16,563 nucleotides of DNA from Fidelibacterota bacterium UBA7300 (GTDB taxonomy: Bacteria; Fidelibacterota; Marinisomatia; Marinisomatales; UBA2128), in contig DKQU01000050.1 in the NCBI GenBank assembly GCA_002471865.1, forward strand, positions 5,224 to 21,786, read 5' to 3'. The stretch's first letter is position 1. Each line of letters begins with the position of its first letter. The position numbers were made by a program, and so were the translations under genes. The notes beneath the pieces are model-generated. The model was given only the letters and a program-made list of their open reading frames with translations, was not told the origin of the DNA and searched no databases. Shown piece after piece: positions 1-7,912 of the stretch.

Positions 1-1
1 G

Positions 2-1513
2 AAGAAAAAGGACGTCCGAAAATCGCCGCCTCCACCCTTCACCACCAGCACTCTTCAGCAGGATGCCGCCAGCCGACTCCGATTGACACCACGCAGATCC
101 ATGAGCATCGCTCAACGGCTGTATGAGGGTGTGGACATCGGTGGTGGAGAACCCACCGGTCTCATCACTTACATGCGGACAGATTCTACACGAGTGTCAG
201 CCTCGGCTGTAAAAAGTGCTCGCAATTTTCTTTCATCTGAGTACGGCAACGAGTTTATTCCGAGTAAACCCAACATTTTCAGACAGAAGAAGAAGCAGGT
301 TCAGGATGCTCATGAAGCTATCCGACCGACAGATCCTACGCTCATACCTGATTCCCTTAAAGGGAAAATTGATGATGCTGAACTAAAACTTTACCGACTC
401 ATTTGGCAAAGATTCATGGCTAGCCAAATGACACCTTCCATCCTGGCGCAAACAACCATTGATATAAATGCCGGAGAAGAACACCTTTTCAGGATAGCAG
501 GCTCAATCGAGAAGTTTGCCGGGTTCCGAAAAATCTATCCCCCCATCCGGGAGAGAGAGGAAGTGGTAATCCCGAAGGAGATCGCCAATGGTGACAAAGT
601 AACAGCTAAAGATTTTCTTCCGGAACAGCACTTTACAGAACCGCCGGCTTACTATTCTCAAAGCTCACTCATCAAGGAGCTTGATGCTCAAGGAATAGGC
701 AGGCCCAGTACTTTCAGTGACATCATTGCAAAACTCTACGACAGAAAGTACGTTGAAACAGGCAATAGAAAACTTGTACCCACAGAAACTGGTTTGCTCG
801 TGAATAAAATATTGGTGGAAAATCTTCCGAACATTTTTGACGTAAAATTTACTGCCAAGATGGAAGAGGAGCTGGATGAAATCGAAACCGGTGCGGAGAA
901 TTACCTAACTGTATTGAACGATTTCTACAAGCCGTTCCGAACCTCCATGGACAGTGCGGATGAAAAAAAGAGCGACATTAAGGCTCAGTTCCTGGAAGAG
1001 ACTGACGAAAAATGCGAAAAGTGCGACAGCCCCATGGTTATCCGGTTTAACCGGAGTGGAGAGAAATTCATGGGTTGTTCGGGATTCCCAAAATGTAAAA
1101 ACGCCAAACCGCTGCCCGGATCAAAGGAAGAGACCGATGAACCCACCGGAAAAAGTTGCCCGGATTGTAACAATCCGCTGGTGATTAAACGTGGACGCTA
1201 TGGTCGCTATGTGGGATGCAGTAACTATCCAGACTGTCGCCATACCGAATCGCTGGGCACTGACATCGCTTGTCCTAAAACAGGATGTGAAGGCGAAATC
1301 GTAGAAAAAACAAGCCGGAAAGGAAAACTATTTTTTGGCTGCGGCCGATACCCTGATTGTGACTACGCTACGTGGAATAGACCGGTGTTGTACAGTTGTG
1401 AATGCGGACACCATTTCGTGGAACAACGGTCAAATAAAACGAGGGGGCGTTACTACTCATGTCCTGAATGCAAAAACAGTTACGACTCCATTGAAGAAGG
1501 TGAAGAAACGTGA
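2..1513 (+). CDS. topA: DNA topoisomerase I, C-terminal part (5' end outside window)
   Basis: Type IA topoisomerase, which relaxes negative supercoils by making a transient single-strand break. The reading frame is open from base 2, so the gene enters from the left; about 503 residues are present. The start of the fragment (PPPPFTTSTLQQDA, then SMSIAQRLYEG) is typical TopA core. The active-site tyrosine is in ITYMRTDSTR, Tyr codon 170-172. The core continues through the PPAYYSQSSLIKELDAQGIGRPST segment, which holds conserved type IA residues. The tail carries four Cys-pair zinc-ribbon units, at about 1013-1096, 1157-1237, 1271-1360 and 1397-1471; the fourth is the most divergent. The TopA N-terminal TOPRIM domain lies outside the window. 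The stop TGA overlaps the GTG start of the next gene by 4 nt. A TTG at 83 is only an internal Leu codon, not a start. Identity is very secure. Confidence 0.97.
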   Translation, partial: KKKDVRKSPPPPFTTSTLQQDAASRLRLTPRRSMSIAQRLYEGVDIGGGEPTGLITYMRTDSTRVSASAVKSARNFLSSEYGNEFIPSKPNIFRQKKKQVQDAHEAIRPTDPTLIPDSLKGKIDDAELKLYRLIWQRFMASQMTPSILAQTTIDINAGEEHLFRIAGSIEKFAGFRKIYPPIREREEVVIPKEIANGDKVTAKDFLPEQHFTEPPAYYSQSSLIKELDAQGIGRPSTFSDIIAKLYDRKYVETGNRKLVPTETGLLVNKILVENLPNIFDVKFTAKMEEELDEIETGAENYLTVLNDFYKPFRTSMDSADEKKSDIKAQFLEETDEKCEKCDSPMVIRFNRSGEKFMGCSGFPKCKNAKPLPGSKEETDEPTGKSCPDCNNPLVIKRGRYGRYVGCSNYPDCRHTESLGTDIACPKTGCEGEIVEKTSRKGKLFFGCGRYPDCDYATWNRPVLYSCECGHHFVEQRSNKTRGRYYSCPECKNSYDSIEEGEET

Positions 1514-1938
1514 AAACAACTAGAGTAATAGCGATCTTCTTTTTACTTACGTTCATTTCACTGAACGGTGCGGATGAAGCACTTATTGAAGATCTTGAAC
1601 AAAACTTAATGGCACCCTGCTGTTGGAGTGGAACTGTTGCTGATCACGGTCACAGCGAAATGGAATCTTCCATACGGGAAATGGTATCTCAAGGTTTAAC
1701 CAGACAGCAGGTGTTAGACAAATTTGTAGCGACATACGGTGAAAAGATCTTGGCCATACCCAAGGCGGAGGGATTCAATCTGACGGCGTGGATCATGCCG
1801 GCGGTTGTATTTGTGCTGGGTGTTCTCATCATGATATTATACTTTACGAACCGTCCTGCAAAAGTGGTTCCAACACAACTGAAACAGAATATCCGGCATA
1901 GCGATCAGATTGAACAAGAGTTAATGGAGATGGATTAA
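1510..1938 (+). CDS. CcmH/NrfF/CycL-like cytochrome c maturation protein
   Basis: Small membrane protein of 142 residues. It has an N-terminal hydrophobic signal or anchor (about residues 5-20), a soluble helical region, and one transmembrane helix at about 92-112 followed by a short basic-to-acidic tail. The middle matches the CcmH pattern: a Cys pair, a three-helix region with SEMESSIREMVSQGLT, then YGEKILAIPKAEGFN. In classical CcmH (the apocytochrome c thiol-reducing or haem-ligation partner) the Cys motif is LRCxxC. Here it is LMAPCC, with adjacent Cys37 and Cys38, a variant I believe occurs in some other bacteria. The start is GTG at 1510 inside the topA stop (GTGA), preceded by a purine-rich GAAGGTGAAG. 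The stop overlaps the glycyl-tRNA synthetase ATG by 1 nt. No other cytochrome c maturation genes are in the window, so the function is family-based. Confidence 0.8.
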   Translation: MKTTRVIAIFFLLTFISLNGADEALIEDLEQNLMAPCCWSGTVADHGHSEMESSIREMVSQGLTRQQVLDKFVATYGEKILAIPKAEGFNLTAWIMPAVVFVLGVLIMILYFTNRPAKVVPTQLKQNIRHSDQIEQELMEMD

Positions 1939-3251
1939 TGGCTCGCGGCGGAGATAATACTATGGATAAGCTAGTATCGCTTTGCAAACGGCGCGGATTT
2001 GTTTTCAGAAACTCGGACATCTACGGCGGTTTGGAAGCTACCTACGACTACGGTCCGCTGGGCGTGGAGCTGAAAAACAATGTAAAGCAGCAGTGGTGGC
2101 GGGATGTGGTCACCTCCCGGGCTGATGTAGTGGGGATGGATGCCGCTATATTCATGAATTCCAAAGTGTGGGAGGCTTCCGGGCACGTTCAGGAGTTTCA
2201 CGATCCACTAGTGGATTGCAAGAACTGTAAAGCCCGCTACCGGGAAGATCACATGGATATGGATAAGCCGTGCCCAGCGTGTGGTATCAAAGATTGGACA
2301 GAGCCAAGGCAGTTCAATCTGATGCTCAAAACACATTACGGACCCTCGGAAGATTCAGCATCCATTATCTATCTACGACCTGAGACGGCTCAGGGAATTT
2401 TCGTCAACTTTCTTAATGCTCAGGGAACTGCCAGGATGAAACTCCCCTTCGGTATCGCTCAAATCGGCAAGGCGTTCCGAAACGAGATCACCACCGGCAA
2501 CTTCCTCTTCCGCTCCCGTGAGTTCGAGCAGATGGAGCTGGAGTTTTTCGTCAAGCCGGATGAGTCCGCTGAGTGGCTGGACAGATGGGTTCAATCCCGC
2601 TTCGACTGGTACAAAAGTCTCGGCGTTACGGAAAGCAAGCTCCGCCTCCGTCAGCATGAAGGCGATGAACTGGCTCACTACGCTGCTGACTGTTACGATG
2701 TGGAATACGAGTTTCCTTTCGGCTGGTCGGAGCTTGAAGGTATCGCCGATCGCGGAACTTATGATCTTGACCAGCACGCGGAACATTCCGGAAAGAAGCT
2801 CACCTGGTTTGATCCTCAAAACAACGAACACATTACGCCTGCCGTGGTGGAGTCATCCGCCGGAGTAGACCGCACTGTACTGACGATCTTAGCCGACGCC
2901 TACCACGAAGAGGAAGTAAAAGGTGAACAACGGACTGTTTTGCGACTGCATCCAAAACTGGCACCCACTACCGCGGCCATCTACCCGCTCGTAAATCGTG
3001 ACGGACTGCCGGAAATAGCTGCCAACATATTCGATGATCTGAAAGGTGATTTTGCAGCCTTCTACGACGCCGGAGGCTCTATCGGCCGCCGTTATCGCCG
3101 GCAGGATGAAGCCGGGACACCGTTCGGAATTACCGTAGACTCAGACACACTGGAAGATGAGACTGTCACCATCCGTGAGCGGGACAGCATGAAGCAGGAG
3201 CGGGTGCCCATGAGTCAACTCCACGACTATATTTCCGACAAAATTCGCTAA
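1938..3251 (+). CDS. glyQS: glycyl-tRNA synthetase, homodimeric (single-chain) type
   Basis: Class II aminoacyl-tRNA synthetase that charges tRNA-Gly in the cytosol. It has 437 residues, a normal length for the alpha2 bacterial/eukaryotic-like form rather than the alpha2beta2 GlyQ/GlyS pair. The N-terminus has the conserved RRGFVFRNSDIYGG and YDYGPLGVELKNN. A Cys4 insertion lies at about residues 94-116 (CKNCKARY, then CPACG). RPETAQGIFVNF is near residue 147. Motif 2 (GKAFRNEI, then RSREFEQMELEFF) is near 178-200, and motif 3 with GVDRTVL is near 309. The C-terminal anticodon-binding domain runs from about 330 to 437 (LAPTTAAIYPL, then GSIGRRYRRQDEAGTPFGITVD). The ATG at 1938 is preceded by a GGAG about 9 nt upstream and overlaps the upstream stop; an internal ATG ten codons in is less likely. 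Very secure. Confidence 0.97.
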   Translation: MARGGDNTMDKLVSLCKRRGFVFRNSDIYGGLEATYDYGPLGVELKNNVKQQWWRDVVTSRADVVGMDAAIFMNSKVWEASGHVQEFHDPLVDCKNCKARYREDHMDMDKPCPACGIKDWTEPRQFNLMLKTHYGPSEDSASIIYLRPETAQGIFVNFLNAQGTARMKLPFGIAQIGKAFRNEITTGNFLFRSREFEQMELEFFVKPDESAEWLDRWVQSRFDWYKSLGVTESKLRLRQHEGDELAHYAADCYDVEYEFPFGWSELEGIADRGTYDLDQHAEHSGKKLTWFDPQNNEHITPAVVESSAGVDRTVLTILADAYHEEEVKGEQRTVLRLHPKLAPTTAAIYPLVNRDGLPEIAANIFDDLKGDFAAFYDAGGSIGRRYRRQDEAGTPFGITVDSDTLEDETVTIRERDSMKQERVPMSQLHDYISDKIR

Positions 3252-3262
3252 GCTATATAATT

Positions 3263-3283
3263 AACTCCGGAAAAGAGTTTTGT
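3263..3283. terminator. possible weak intrinsic terminator after glyQS
   Basis: AACTC (3263-3267) pairs with GAGTT (3275-3279) around a 7-nt loop and is followed by a short T-rich run (TTGTT). It lies between the convergent ends of the glycyl-tRNA synthetase and YjbQ genes, the right place for a terminator. The stem is only 5 bp and not GC-rich, so the call is weak. Confidence 0.22.
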
Positions 3284-3343
3284 TAGGCGGAATTCCTTCG
3301 TCGGATTCTCAACTTTGATAATAAGCTTTTACCCAGGAAGGTG

Positions 3344-3763
3344 CTACTCCCCAATAATTTTCACCAGTACCCGCTTCCGCCTGCGGCCGTCAAACTCACC
3401 GTAGAATATCTGCTCCCATGTGCCAAAATGGAGTTGCCCATCGGTAACAGCAACAACTACTTCCCTCCCCATGATTTGCCGCTTGTGGTGCGCATCGCCG
3501 TTGTCCTCACCGGTCCGGTTGTGATCATAGTGAGATATGGGTTCATGAGGTGCCAGCTCTTCCAGCCACCGCTTGTAGTCACGATGCAGTCCAGATTCAT
3601 CATCGTTGATGAAGACTGAAGCTGTAATGTGCATAGCGTTTACAAGACAGAGCCCATTTCGTATGCCGCTTTCCCTGACGATTTCCTCTACCTGTTGCGT
3701 TATATTGACAAAGTCCATGCGGATCGGTACTTCCATCCACAGCTCTTCGTGATACGATTTCAT
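3344..3763 (-). CDS. YjbQ / UPF0047 family protein
   Basis: A 139-residue protein with the whole UPF0047 signature: HITASVFINDDESGL near residues 45-59, the HYDHNRTGEDNGDAHHKRQIMG block at 78-99, and a conserved C-terminal stretch with TDGQLHFGTWEQIFYGEFDG. His45, His81 and His92/His93 are the likely metal or active-site histidines. The family is annotated as secondary thiamine-phosphate synthase because members can rescue thiE mutants; the physiological role is not settled. The ATG is preceded on the minus strand by GGAG five nt upstream (plus-strand 3769-3772). The gene is convergent with glyQS and divergent from the dehydratase, so it is probably monocistronic. Confidence 0.93.
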   Translation of the reverse strand: MKSYHEELWMEVPIRMDFVNITQQVEEIVRESGIRNGLCLVNAMHITASVFINDDESGLHRDYKRWLEELAPHEPISHYDHNRTGEDNGDAHHKRQIMGREVVVAVTDGQLHFGTWEQIFYGEFDGRRRKRVLVKIIGE

Positions 3764-3780
3764 AATATCTCCAGAATTGG

Positions 3781-3809
3781 TTGCATACCTGTGTGAAGTG
3801 AGCTACAAT
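3781..3809 (+). promoter_or_regulatory. sigma70-type promoter of the threonine/serine dehydratase gene
   Basis: TTGCAT (3781-3786) and TACAAT (3804-3809) are separated by exactly 17 nt, the consensus spacing. Transcription would start near 3816, giving a leader of about 26 nt before the ATG at 3842. It lies in the short divergent region shared with the YjbQ gene. This is sequence evidence only. Confidence 0.55.
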
Positions 3810-3841
3810 TTAGCTATAACTAGACAGTATTCGACAGAAGA

Positions 3842-4762
3842 ATGACTCAAATTCCCACACTTGTTAACGTTAAGGAAGCCGCAGCCACCATCGCGCCATA
3901 CGTTAAACGGACGCCCGTCCGTACTCTCTACTTAGATAATGGGATACAGCTGTGGCTGAAATGCGAGAACCTCCAGCGGACAGGCGCCTTCAAGTTCCGC
4001 GGGGCTTGTAACGCTGTCTTTGCTCTTACAGATGAAGAAGCTACTCAGGGTGTAGCAACCCATTCTTCCGGGAACCACGCCGCCGCTCTGGCGTGTGCGG
4101 CCGAACTCCGTGGTATCCTTGCTCACGTAGTAATGCCAAAAACAACCACAGAAATGAAGAAGAACAATGTTCAGCGGTACTCCCCTTCTATCACCTTTTG
4201 TGAGCCCACACTAACCGCCCGGGAAGAGACATTGCAAAAGGTGCTGATTGACACCGGCGCAGTAGAAATACATCCGTACAACAATCCGCGCATTATAGCC
4301 GGTCAGGGTACTGCGGCTCTTGAGTTTCTCGATGAGATCCCTGATCTGGACATTTTACTCACTCCCGTGGGTGGTGGTGGACTCCTTAGCGGAACTGCCA
4401 TTGCTACTAAGGAAACTAACTCTACCATTAAGGTCATTGGCACAGAGCCGACAGGAGCTGACGATGCTTATCGCTCCTTTCGAAAGGGAAAGATCATCCC
4501 ATCAGTGAATCCCAAGACTATCTGCGACGGACTGCTCACCTCGCTGGGCGAATTCACCTTTGCCGCCATTCAGCACCATGTGGACGATATTGTCACCGTT
4601 AGCGAAGAAGCTATCAAGAGTGCCATGAAGACAGTGCGTGAGAAAACCGGGATGTCAATCGAACCGTCGGCAGCAGTACCCATTGCGGCAATTCTGGAAG
4701 GCAAAGTCGATTCGTTAGGAAAGAAAGTGGGAATTATTGTAAGCGGGGGGAATGCGGATTAG
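3842..4762 (+). CDS. PLP-dependent threonine/serine dehydratase (catabolic, no ACT domain)
   Basis: Fold-type II PLP enzyme of 306 residues. The family deaminates threonine to 2-oxobutanoate or serine to pyruvate; a close relative is serine racemase. Visible motifs are the PLP lysine in RTGAFKFRGA (Lys51), SSGNHAAALA (75-84) for the substrate carboxylate, PYNNPRIIAGQGT (145-157), the phosphate-binding GGGG loop (177-180), and the closing SGGN (301-304) that contacts the pyridine nitrogen. The chain ends there. It lacks the C-terminal ACT-type regulatory domain of biosynthetic IlvA, so isoleucine feedback is not expected. Only a weak purine stretch (AGAAG) precedes the ATG. The gene converges on the M20 gene with 18 nt between stops. 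It could be tdcB-like or a serine racemase; the sequence does not decide. Confidence 0.9.
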   Translation: MTQIPTLVNVKEAAATIAPYVKRTPVRTLYLDNGIQLWLKCENLQRTGAFKFRGACNAVFALTDEEATQGVATHSSGNHAAALACAAELRGILAHVVMPKTTTEMKKNNVQRYSPSITFCEPTLTAREETLQKVLIDTGAVEIHPYNNPRIIAGQGTAALEFLDEIPDLDILLTPVGGGGLLSGTAIATKETNSTIKVIGTEPTGADDAYRSFRKGKIIPSVNPKTICDGLLTSLGEFTFAAIQHHVDDIVTVSEEAIKSAMKTVREKTGMSIEPSAAVPIAAILEGKVDSLGKKVGIIVSGGNAD

Positions 4763-4780
4763 GAGTGAAGATTTACATTT

Positions 4781-5980
4781 CTACTGTAGCAGGCCTATCA
4801 CAAGCTCTATCCAAATAGAACTCCCTACCAGTAGTGCCTGCTCGTCAAAATCGAAGTGTGAGCAGTGGTGCGGAACGGTGAGAGGTTCCCGGTCTTGGGG
4901 CGCCGACCCAACAAAGAAGAAGCAACCCGGGATTTCCTTCAGATAGTAGCTGAAATCTTCTCCGCCCATGGAGAGATACGGAAATTGTACTCCGTCTCCA
5001 ACCACCTGTCCAGCGGCTCTTTTCACCTTTTCTGTTTGTTCAGCATGATTCACCGTAAGCGGATACCCTTCCCTATAGTCCAACTCAATCTCTGCTCCAA
5101 ACGTCGCTGCAACTCCTGCCGTAATTTCTTTCAGCCGATTGATAATAGTCTGGCGATTCTCTTCCTTATAAGCTCTTACTGTGCCATCAAGGATGACTTC
5201 ATCAGCAATCACATTGAAATTGTGTCCACCAGTGATCTTCCCCACCGTCACCACGGCTGACTCCAGCGGATTGATGTTCCGGCTGACGATGGTCTGGAGG
5301 ACAGTCACCAAATGTGAGGCGATAACAATAGCATCCACTGTTGTATGCGGCACCGCTCCGTGGCCGCCTTTTCCTCTAACAGTAATGGTAAAGACATCTG
5401 CCGCTGCTAAAATAGGACCCTCCTTCGCTCCCACAGTACCGTACGGTTGATAGTTCCAGAGATGAAGCCCATAGATTTCATCCACTTTGGGGTTCTCCAA
5501 TACCCCTTCTTCAATCATGAAGCGTGCCCCTCCGCCACCTTCTTCTGCCGGCTGAAAGATAAACTTCACCGAGCCGCGCAACCGGTCACGCATTCCTGAC
5601 AAAACCTTAGCCGCTCCCAAAAGCATAGCCATGTGTCCGTCGTGGCCGCAAGCATGCATGACGCCATCGTTCTGCGATTTGAACGGCGAGTCGCCCGTTT
5701 CCTGGATTGGGAGACCGTCCATATCTGCCCGAAGTGCGATGCATGGCCCATCACCAGCTCCGTGGAACAGACCAACTACGCCCGTTTTTCCCACACCCGT
5801 GGTAACTTCCATGCCCATGGCAGTCAGTCGCTCAGCAATCATCTTGGCAGTCTCGTGCTCTACAAAGGCTAACTCTGGTCGTTGATGGATATGCCGGCGA
5901 GTGGCAATAATATCCTCTTCTATGGCAGCAACTTCCGGATGAATCTTGGGTTCACTCATCTCTTTGCTCCCATCTTTCAT
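4781..5980 (-). CDS. M20 family metallo-amidohydrolase (hippurate / N-acyl amino acid hydrolase type)
   Basis: Dinuclear metallopeptidase of 399 residues that cleaves amide bonds of N-acylated amino acids. N-terminal catalytic features are RHIHQRPELAF, RADMDGLPIQE (84-94) and MHACGHDGHM with Cys111 and His113 as metal ligands. PAEEGGGGA follows, with catalytic Glu146 and metal ligand Glu147, and His173 lies in GLHLWN. A dimerisation lid domain spans about 195-305 (VRGKGGHGAVPHTTVDAI). The C-terminus has GGEDFSYYL and the last histidine region PHHCSHFDFDE. The ATG at 5980 overlaps the stop of the upstream nucleoside phosphorylase gene by 4 nt (ATGA), so the two are co-translated; an ATG eight codons later (MSEPKIHPEV) is an alternative start. 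The true substrate (hippurate, indole-acetyl amino acid, or diaminopimelate derivative) cannot be read from the sequence. Confidence 0.93.
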   Translation of the reverse strand: MKDGSKEMSEPKIHPEVAAIEEDIIATRRHIHQRPELAFVEHETAKMIAERLTAMGMEVTTGVGKTGVVGLFHGAGDGPCIALRADMDGLPIQETGDSPFKSQNDGVMHACGHDGHMAMLLGAAKVLSGMRDRLRGSVKFIFQPAEEGGGGARFMIEEGVLENPKVDEIYGLHLWNYQPYGTVGAKEGPILAAADVFTITVRGKGGHGAVPHTTVDAIVIASHLVTVLQTIVSRNINPLESAVVTVGKITGGHNFNVIADEVILDGTVRAYKEENRQTIINRLKEITAGVAATFGAEIELDYREGYPLTVNHAEQTEKVKRAAGQVVGDGVQFPYLSMGGEDFSYYLKEIPGCFFFVGSAPQDREPLTVPHHCSHFDFDEQALLVGSSIWIELVIGLLQ

Positions 5981-6792
5981 CTGCCAATCCCTAAAATTAT
6001 ACCCCGTACCAGCCGGGAGAAATCGCCGCTGATACGGTCAGCCGTCTCCATAACTTCATCATGTGTCAGCGGCTGCTTGATAATACCCGCTGCGAAATTT
6101 GTTAGACATGAGATGGTAAGCACACTCATCCCCAATTCGCCGGCCAATTGAATCTCCGGGACTGTGGACATCCCCACGGCATCACCACCAAGTTCCTGGA
6201 TCATTTTCACTTCCGCCGGTGTCTCATATGACGGTCCCAAAGCCCAAGCATAGACCCCTCTCTCGAGTATCACCTCTTCAGATTTAGCCACTTCCATCGC
6301 CAGCTTTAAGAGTTCCTGTGAGTGATAGTCACTCCCCCGCTCCACTTTTGGCATGTCAGCACTTTCCCGGAAGGTACAGTCTAGATGACCTTCAGATGCC
6401 ATAAGGGTACCGGGAGGAAAATCACGATTGGCTGAGCCGGCGGCATTGGTGATGATCAGATTTTCAATTCCGAGGCCGTCGAATAGTCGGACTGGAAGCG
6501 TAATCGTATCTACATCGTAACCTTCGTACAGATGGAAACGTCCGCTGGCTAGGAGCACCGGTTCATGCTCAACCTTCCCGGCCACAAGTTCACCGGCGTG
6601 ACCTTCCACTCCGATTTGAGGATATCCGGGAATTTCACTGTAGGGAATCCGCACTGCATCCTTTATAGATTCGGCAAATTGTCCCAGCCCCGAACCAAGT
6701 ACCACAGCCGTCCGGGGAACAATAGACATTTTCCGGCGGACAGCCTCAACCATTTGGGAAATATCCGGCGTTATGGTCTTTACCATCATCAT
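5977..6792 (-). CDS. purine nucleoside phosphorylase (class I, trimeric type)
   Basis: Phosphorolyses purine (deoxy)nucleosides to free base and (deoxy)ribose 1-phosphate in purine salvage. It has 271 residues, normal for the PNP-I family. Motifs are VVLGSGLGQFA (31-40, phosphate loop), GRFHLYEGY (84-92, phosphate and sugar contacts), TNAAGS (115-120), ALGPSYETPAE (184-194), DAVGMSTVPE (204-213) and CLTNFAAG (229-236). Glu190 and Asn232 align with the purine-binding Glu and Asn of mammalian PNP, which favours 6-oxopurines (inosine, guanosine) over adenosine or methylthioadenosine. Three consecutive ATG codons begin the gene, so the exact start is uncertain by two residues. It overlaps the M20 gene by 4 nt, and the pair forms an operon divergent from moxR. 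Confidence 0.94.
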   Translation of the reverse strand: MMMVKTITPDISQMVEAVRRKMSIVPRTAVVLGSGLGQFAESIKDAVRIPYSEIPGYPQIGVEGHAGELVAGKVEHEPVLLASGRFHLYEGYDVDTITLPVRLFDGLGIENLIITNAAGSANRDFPPGTLMASEGHLDCTFRESADMPKVERGSDYHSQELLKLAMEVAKSEEVILERGVYAWALGPSYETPAEVKMIQELGGDAVGMSTVPEIQLAGELGMSVLTISCLTNFAAGIIKQPLTHDEVMETADRISGDFSRLVRGIILGIGR

Positions 6793-6920
6793 AACTTCGT
6801 CAAATTACTTTTTCCCTGCAGGCAATTCAAGACAATTCGGTTGATTTGTCCTAGAGCAAATGGTAAGTTTCCCGCCGTTCAAGGAACTTTTCTTTCATCA
6901 TCGTTTTGAATGAGGACATT

Positions 6921-7910
6921 ATGACTAAGACGCAAGATCTGAAACTTGTTAAGGAACTCCACAACTCCCGTGATAGAATTTACACAGAGTTGTCCAAGGT
7001 TATCATTGGACAACAAGACATTATCGAACATCTTCTGATTACACTCCTCTGCCGGGGTCACGCTCTGGTTATCGGTGTTCCGGGACTAGCTAAGACACTT
7101 CTCATTAAATCTGTAGCACAGATCCTCGATCTCGATTTCAGCCGAATCCAGTTCACTCCGGATCTCATGCCGAGTGACATTACGGGGACAGAGATCATCG
7201 AAGAAGATCACACCACCGGAAAGCGACTGTTTAAGTTCGTAAAGGGGCCTGTTTTCGGCAATATCATCCTCGCTGATGAGATCAACCGGACGCCGCCCAA
7301 AACTCAGGCTGCTCTCCTGGAAGCGATGCAGGAACAAAAGGTGACTGCTGCCGGTACTTCCTACGAATTGGAGGCGCCCTTCCTGGTCCTCGCCACGCAA
7401 AACCCTATCGAACAGGAAGGTACTTACCCCCTGCCTGAAGCTCAGCTAGATCGCTTCATGTTTTCCGTAAACATCACCTATCCCTCAACTGAGGAAGAGA
7501 ACGAGATTGTTAAATCCACCACCAGCGCCAAGGAAGAGACCCCCCAAGTGATTATTTCAAGAGACCAAATTCTCTCCTACCAGGATCTCGTCCGGCGAGT
7601 ACCCGTAGCAGATAATGTGGTAGAATTCGCCGTGAATCTCGTTTCACAGACGCGTCCCACCGATGGCTGTCCTGATTTTATCAACGATTGGGTAGAATGG
7701 GGCGCCGGGCCCAGGGCTTCTCAGTACCTTATCTTGGGAGCTAAAGCCAAAGCGGTATTGGAAAACCGGCCTACACCAGATATTTCAGATGTCACCAGCA
7801 TGGTCTTACCGGTCCTGAGGCATCGCGTCATTACCAACTTCAACGCCGAAGCGGACGGTATCTCTACGGATGATATTTTGGAGCGACTCGTGGAAAACAG
7901 TTCTCAATAA
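6921..7910 (+). CDS. MoxR family AAA+ ATPase
   Basis: AAA+ chaperone-like ATPase of 329 residues. It has Walker A GVPGLAKT (52-59), Walker B IILADEIN (115-122), the MoxR-typical NRTPPKTQAALLEAMQEQ, sensor 1 ATQNP (158-162) followed by IEQEGTYPLPEAQLDRF, and a C-terminal helical lid. MoxR proteins work with vWA-domain partners in assembly of complexes or stress tolerance. I chose the ATG at 6921 because GAGG lies five nt upstream; a TTG at 6906 would add five residues and has no better ribosome site. Only 2 nt separate its stop from the DUF58 start, so the pair is a unit. The upstream divergent region (6793-6920) contains no convincing promoter beyond a weak TTGATT-17-TAAGTT. Confidence 0.95.
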   Translation: MTKTQDLKLVKELHNSRDRIYTELSKVIIGQQDIIEHLLITLLCRGHALVIGVPGLAKTLLIKSVAQILDLDFSRIQFTPDLMPSDITGTEIIEEDHTTGKRLFKFVKGPVFGNIILADEINRTPPKTQAALLEAMQEQKVTAAGTSYELEAPFLVLATQNPIEQEGTYPLPEAQLDRFMFSVNITYPSTEEENEIVKSTTSAKEETPQVIISRDQILSYQDLVRRVPVADNVVEFAVNLVSQTRPTDGCPDFINDWVEWGAGPRASQYLILGAKAKAVLENRPTPDISDVTSMVLPVLRHRVITNFNAEADGISTDDILERLVENSSQ

Positions 7911-7912
7911 CA

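Noticed and set aside
83..85. TTG as a start codon for a shorter topoisomerase protein
   Set aside because: The frame is open to the window's left edge and the preceding residues are conserved TopA sequence, so it is an internal Leu codon.
2373..2831. 152-codon open frame on the minus strand
   Set aside because: It lies wholly antisense to glycyl-tRNA synthetase, whose frame carries all conserved motifs; no recognisable domain or ribosome site.
3341..3619. 92-codon open frame on the plus strand
   Set aside because: Antisense to the highly conserved YjbQ protein; the composition is that of a shadow frame.
4865..5260. 131-codon open frame on the plus strand
   Set aside because: Antisense to the C-terminal half of the M20 amidohydrolase, with no family resemblance.
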